64,000 bases of DNA from Flavobacteriaceae bacterium (GTDB taxonomy: Bacteria; Bacteroidota; Bacteroidia; Flavobacteriales; Flavobacteriaceae), in the NCBI GenBank assembly GCA_003443635.1, contig CP031964.1, positions 2,512,321-2,576,320 on the forward strand. The letters run 5' to 3'. Each line of letters opens with the position of its first letter. Position 1 is the first letter of the stretch. The notes under the pieces were generated by a model. It was given only the letters and a program-made list of their open reading frames with translations, made no database searches and had not been told where the DNA came from. Shown here one piece after another: positions 61,256-64,000 of this stretch. The position numbers were made by a program, and so were the translations under genes.

Positions 61256-63859
61256 ATGAACTTTAACAACTATACTATAAAATCACAAGAAGCTATACAA
61301 TTATCACAACAGTTGACACAGAGCTTCGAACATCAACAAATAGAAAACGAGCATCTATTTAAGGCAATCTTTGAGATAGATAAAAACGTTTTGCCATTTA
61401 TTTTAAAAAGATTAAACATTAATGCTTCTATACTTCAACAAGTATTAAATAAAGAGCTTACTCACTTTCCAAAAGTTTCTGAGGCAGATATTGTACTATC
61501 TCAAAATACAGGAAAAACAATAAATGAAGCATCAATTATTGCAAAAAAAATGAATGATGAGTTTGTGTCTATAGAACACTTAATTTTAGCAATTTTTAAA
61601 TCTAAAAGTAAGATTGCTCAGATACTAAAAGATCAAGGTGTTACAGAAAAAAAATTAACCTCAGCTATTACCGAATTAAGAAAAGGCGAACGCGTCACTT
61701 CGCAATCTCAAGAGAATACTTATAATGCTTTAGAGAAATATGCTAAAAACTTAAATCAATTAGCTAAAAATGGAAAATTAGATCCAGTGATTGGTAGAGA
61801 TGAAGAAATACGTCGTATCCTTCAAATTTTATCACGCCGCACTAAAAACAATCCAATTTTAGTTGGAGAACCTGGTACTGGTAAAACCGCTATAGCTGAA
61901 GGTTTAGCACATCGTATTATTGATGGCGATATCCCTGAAAATTTGAAAGACAAACAAATATTTGCCTTAGATATGGGGGCATTAATTGCTGGTGCAAAAT
62001 TTAAAGGAGAATTTGAAGAACGTTTAAAAAGTGTTATCAAAGAAGTGACAACTAGCGATGGAGACGTAGTATTATTTATTGATGAAATCCATACACTTGT
62101 TGGTGCTGGAGGTGGTGAAGGTGCAATGGATGCAGCTAATATTTTAAAACCTGCTTTAGCAAGAGGTGAGCTTAGAGCCATAGGAGCAACAACATTAGAC
62201 GAATATCAAAAATATTTTGAAAAAGATAAAGCATTAGAACGTCGTTTTCAAAAAGTAATAGTAGATGAGCCAGATAATGAAAGTGCTATTTCCATTTTAA
62301 GAGGCATTAAAGAAAAATACGAAACACATCATAAGGTTCGCATTAAGGATGACGCTATTATTGGAGCAGTAGAACTCTCCAGCAGATATATTACTAATAG
62401 GTTTTTACCAGACAAAGCTATCGATTTGATGGATGAAGCTGCATCAAAATTACGAATGGAGATTAACTCAAAACCAGAAGAGCTTGATGTTTTAGATAGA
62501 AAAGTAATGCAATTAGAAATTGAAATTGAAGCTATTAAACGCGAACAAGATGAATTAAAATTAAAATCACTTAAATCTGAACTTGCTAATCTAAAAGAAG
62601 AACGCAATACTATTAATGCTAAATGGAAAAATGAAAAAGAAGTTGTAGATAATATTCAAAACACAAAACAAATTATAGAGAATTATAAACTAGAAGCAGA
62701 ACGTGCAGAACGTGATGGAGATTATGGTAAAGTAGCAGAATTAAGGTATGGTAAAATAAAAGATGCTCAGGTACAGCTTGAAATATTTCAAAAGCAATTA
62801 CAAGAACAACAAAACACTTTAATAAAAGAAGAAGTTACTTATGATGATATTGCCGAAGTTGTTGCAAAATGGACTGGTATTCCAGTTAGTAAGATGGTGC
62901 AAAGTGAGCGAGAAAAATTATTAAAACTGGAAAACGAATTACATAAGCGTGTTATAGGGCAAGAAGAAGCTATTATTGCTGTAAGTGATGCAGTAAGACG
63001 TAGTCGAGCTGGATTACAAAATCCGGGTAAGCCTATCGGTTCGTTTTTATTTCTTGGAACTACTGGTATTGGAAAAACAGAACTAGCTAAGGCTTTAGCT
63101 AATTATTTGTTTGATGACGAAAATGCAATGACACGTATTGATATGAGTGAATATCAAGAACGTCATTCTATTAGTCGCTTGGTAGGAGCACCTCCAGGAT
63201 ACGTGGGCTATGATGAAGGTGGTCAATTAACTGAAGCTGTTCGTAGAAAACCTTATTCTGTTGTATTATTAGATGAGATTGAAAAGGCACACCCAGATAC
63301 TTTTAATATTTTATTACAAGTATTAGATGAAGGGAGGCTAACAGATAATAAAGGAAGAATTGCTGATTTTAAAAACACTATTATTATCATGACATCTAAT
63401 ATAGGAAGTCAAATTATTCAGGAACGTTTCGAAACTTTAAAAGATATCGATACTGCTACTGAGTCTGCAAAACTAGATGTATTAGGATTATTAAAACAAT
63501 CTGTGAGGCCAGAATTTTTAAATAGAATTGACGATATCGTAATGTTCAAACCTTTAAGTAGAAAAGATATTATTGACATTGTTGGGTTACAATTAAAAAA
63601 TGTTACAAAAATGATTGCCAAACAAGGCATTACATTTGACGCTACAGAACAAGCTATTGCTTATTTAGCAGATAAAGGTTATGAGCCTGAATATGGTGCA
63701 AGACCTGTAAAACGTGTTATTCAAAAACAAGTTTTAAATGCATTAAGCAAAGAAATGTTAGCTGGAAAAATAACAACAGACAGCATTATTCTCTTAGATG
63801 CATTCGATGATAAATTAGTTTTTAGAAATCAAAATGATTTGGTTGCAGAAGAGTTTTAA
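61256..63859 (+). CDS. clpB: ATP-dependent chaperone ClpB
   Basis: 867-residue Hsp100 disaggregase, working with DnaK to rescue aggregated proteins. Clp_N domain (about 5-140), NBD1 with Walker [16 protein letters not shown] and sensor [16 protein letters not shown], the coiled-coil middle domain (about 410-530, rich in Glu/Lys heptads), NBD2 with Walker [16 protein letters not shown] and [21 protein letters not shown], then the D2-small C-terminal domain ([17 protein letters not shown]). Length is as expected. A pair of palindromes precedes it. Confidence 0.97.
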   Translation: MNFNNYTIKSQEAIQLSQQLTQSFEHQQIENEHLFKAIFEIDKNVLPFILKRLNINASILQQVLNKELTHFPKVSEADIVLSQNTGKTINEASIIAKKMNDEFVSIEHLILAIFKSKSKIAQILKDQGVTEKKLTSAITELRKGERVTSQSQENTYNALEKYAKNLNQLAKNGKLDPVIGRDEEIRRILQILSRRTKNNPILVGEPGTGKTAIAEGLAHRIIDGDIPENLKDKQIFALDMGALIAGAKFKGEFEERLKSVIKEVTTSDGDVVLFIDEIHTLVGAGGGEGAMDAANILKPALARGELRAIGATTLDEYQKYFEKDKALERRFQKVIVDEPDNESAISILRGIKEKYETHHKVRIKDDAIIGAVELSSRYITNRFLPDKAIDLMDEAASKLRMEINSKPEELDVLDRKVMQLEIEIEAIKREQDELKLKSLKSELANLKEERNTINAKWKNEKEVVDNIQNTKQIIENYKLEAERAERDGDYGKVAELRYGKIKDAQVQLEIFQKQLQEQQNTLIKEEVTYDDIAEVVAKWTGIPVSKMVQSEREKLLKLENELHKRVIGQEEAIIAVSDAVRRSRAGLQNPGKPIGSFLFLGTTGIGKTELAKALANYLFDDENAMTRIDMSEYQERHSISRLVGAPPGYVGYDEGGQLTEAVRRKPYSVVLLDEIEKAHPDTFNILLQVLDEGRLTDNKGRIADFKNTIIIMTSNIGSQIIQERFETLKDIDTATESAKLDVLGLLKQSVRPEFLNRIDDIVMFKPLSRKDIIDIVGLQLKNVTKMIAKQGITFDATEQAIAYLADKGYEPEYGARPVKRVIQKQVLNALSKEMLAGKITTDSIILLDAFDDKLVFRNQNDLVAEEF

Positions 63860-64000
63860 AAATAAAAACAACAAGAAAAGTATTTTTTAGCACTCATATA
63901 GTTAATTGGTTAGTTGAAAAATAGCATGAATCTTGCTTTAGATAAATGCTGTTTTTTTTATAGATTTCTATTTTGTTATTTATATCATTCATAATAATAG

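Noticed and set aside
63887..63895. TTAGCACTC, a half-site of the CIRCE heat-shock operator, after clpB.
   Set aside because: The second half (GAGTGCTAA) is absent at the required nine-base spacing, and the site lies downstream of the gene.
1..64000. tRNA genes, rRNA, CRISPR arrays, insertion sequences, prophage or integrase genes.
   Set aside because: Looked for in all gaps and not found; repeats are limited to short palindromes and one 27-base pair.

Overview
The window is AT-rich (roughly one third G+C by eye), densely packed chromosomal DNA from a member of the Bacteroidota, most likely a marine Flavobacteriaceae species. This rests on four things: core genes that look flavobacterial (fused E1 alpha/beta dehydrogenase, recG, pheT, argS, glyA, clpB, UvrD/PcrA helicase, holA); many lipoproteins with a Ser-Cys lipobox; LytTR and TPR-type sensory proteins plus a YtxJ-type bacillithiol protein; and promoters of the Bacteroidota form TTG-N19/20-TAnnTTTG instead of -35/-10 boxes. 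There is no phage, insertion sequence, CRISPR array, tRNA or rRNA. One small stable RNA is present, the signal recognition particle RNA near 53.3 kb. The species cannot be named from sequence alone.

Layout. 0-7.2 kb: the 3' part of a fused 2-oxoacid dehydrogenase E1 gene, an AprA-like methyltransferase, a DoxX protein, a metallo-beta-lactamase-fold lipoprotein and argS. 7.2-13.3 kb: a signalling block with a TPR sensor histidine kinase behind a 540-base leader, a CtlX-type amidinohydrolase, and a lipoprotein/LytS kinase/LytTR regulator operon. 13.3-20.4 kb: holA, an HsdR-N-like nuclease-fold protein, a glycosyltransferase, an OmpA lipoprotein, a threonylcarbamoyl-AMP synthase and a UvrD/PcrA helicase. 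20.5-33.9 kb: an M20 amidohydrolase, an FMN glutamate-synthase-like enzyme, a DUF4287 protein, patatin and M1 peptidase genes, recG, a second LytS/LytTR pair, a serine hydrolase and an SRPBCC protein. 34-43 kb: a DUF819 membrane protein, an ABC transporter whose permease is fused to an M1-peptidase-like domain, a solitary GG-leader-type precursor peptide, a DUF2911/TPR protein and a TlpA-like lipoprotein. 43-64 kb: pheT, PAP2 phosphatase, PLP decarboxylase, an ABC-F protein, lipoproteins, a fructose-6-phosphate aldolase/transaldolase-family gene, SDR, SRP RNA, glutaminyl cyclase, thioesterase, glyA, fumarylacetoacetase, ytxJ and clpB.

How the genes relate. Most of the window is housekeeping (translation, DNA repair, central and amino-acid metabolism) mixed with short operons for envelope sensing. 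The two LytS/LytTR pairs sit beside surface proteins, a lipoprotein in one case and a secreted serine hydrolase in the other, which suggests local signalling units. The most unusual stretch is 35.2-41.7 kb. There a 77-residue peptide with a double-glycine-type leader lies between two near-identical 27-base direct repeats. One repeat is the 3' end of the DUF2911 gene and the other is a detached copy of it. Downstream on the same strand is an ABC transporter-peptidase pair with its own palindromic operator candidate. Whether the peptide and transporter work together is a hypothesis.

Several genes appear to start with TTG or GTG (12627, 14323, 20352, 47861, 54995), because no in-frame ATG would give a full-length protein.
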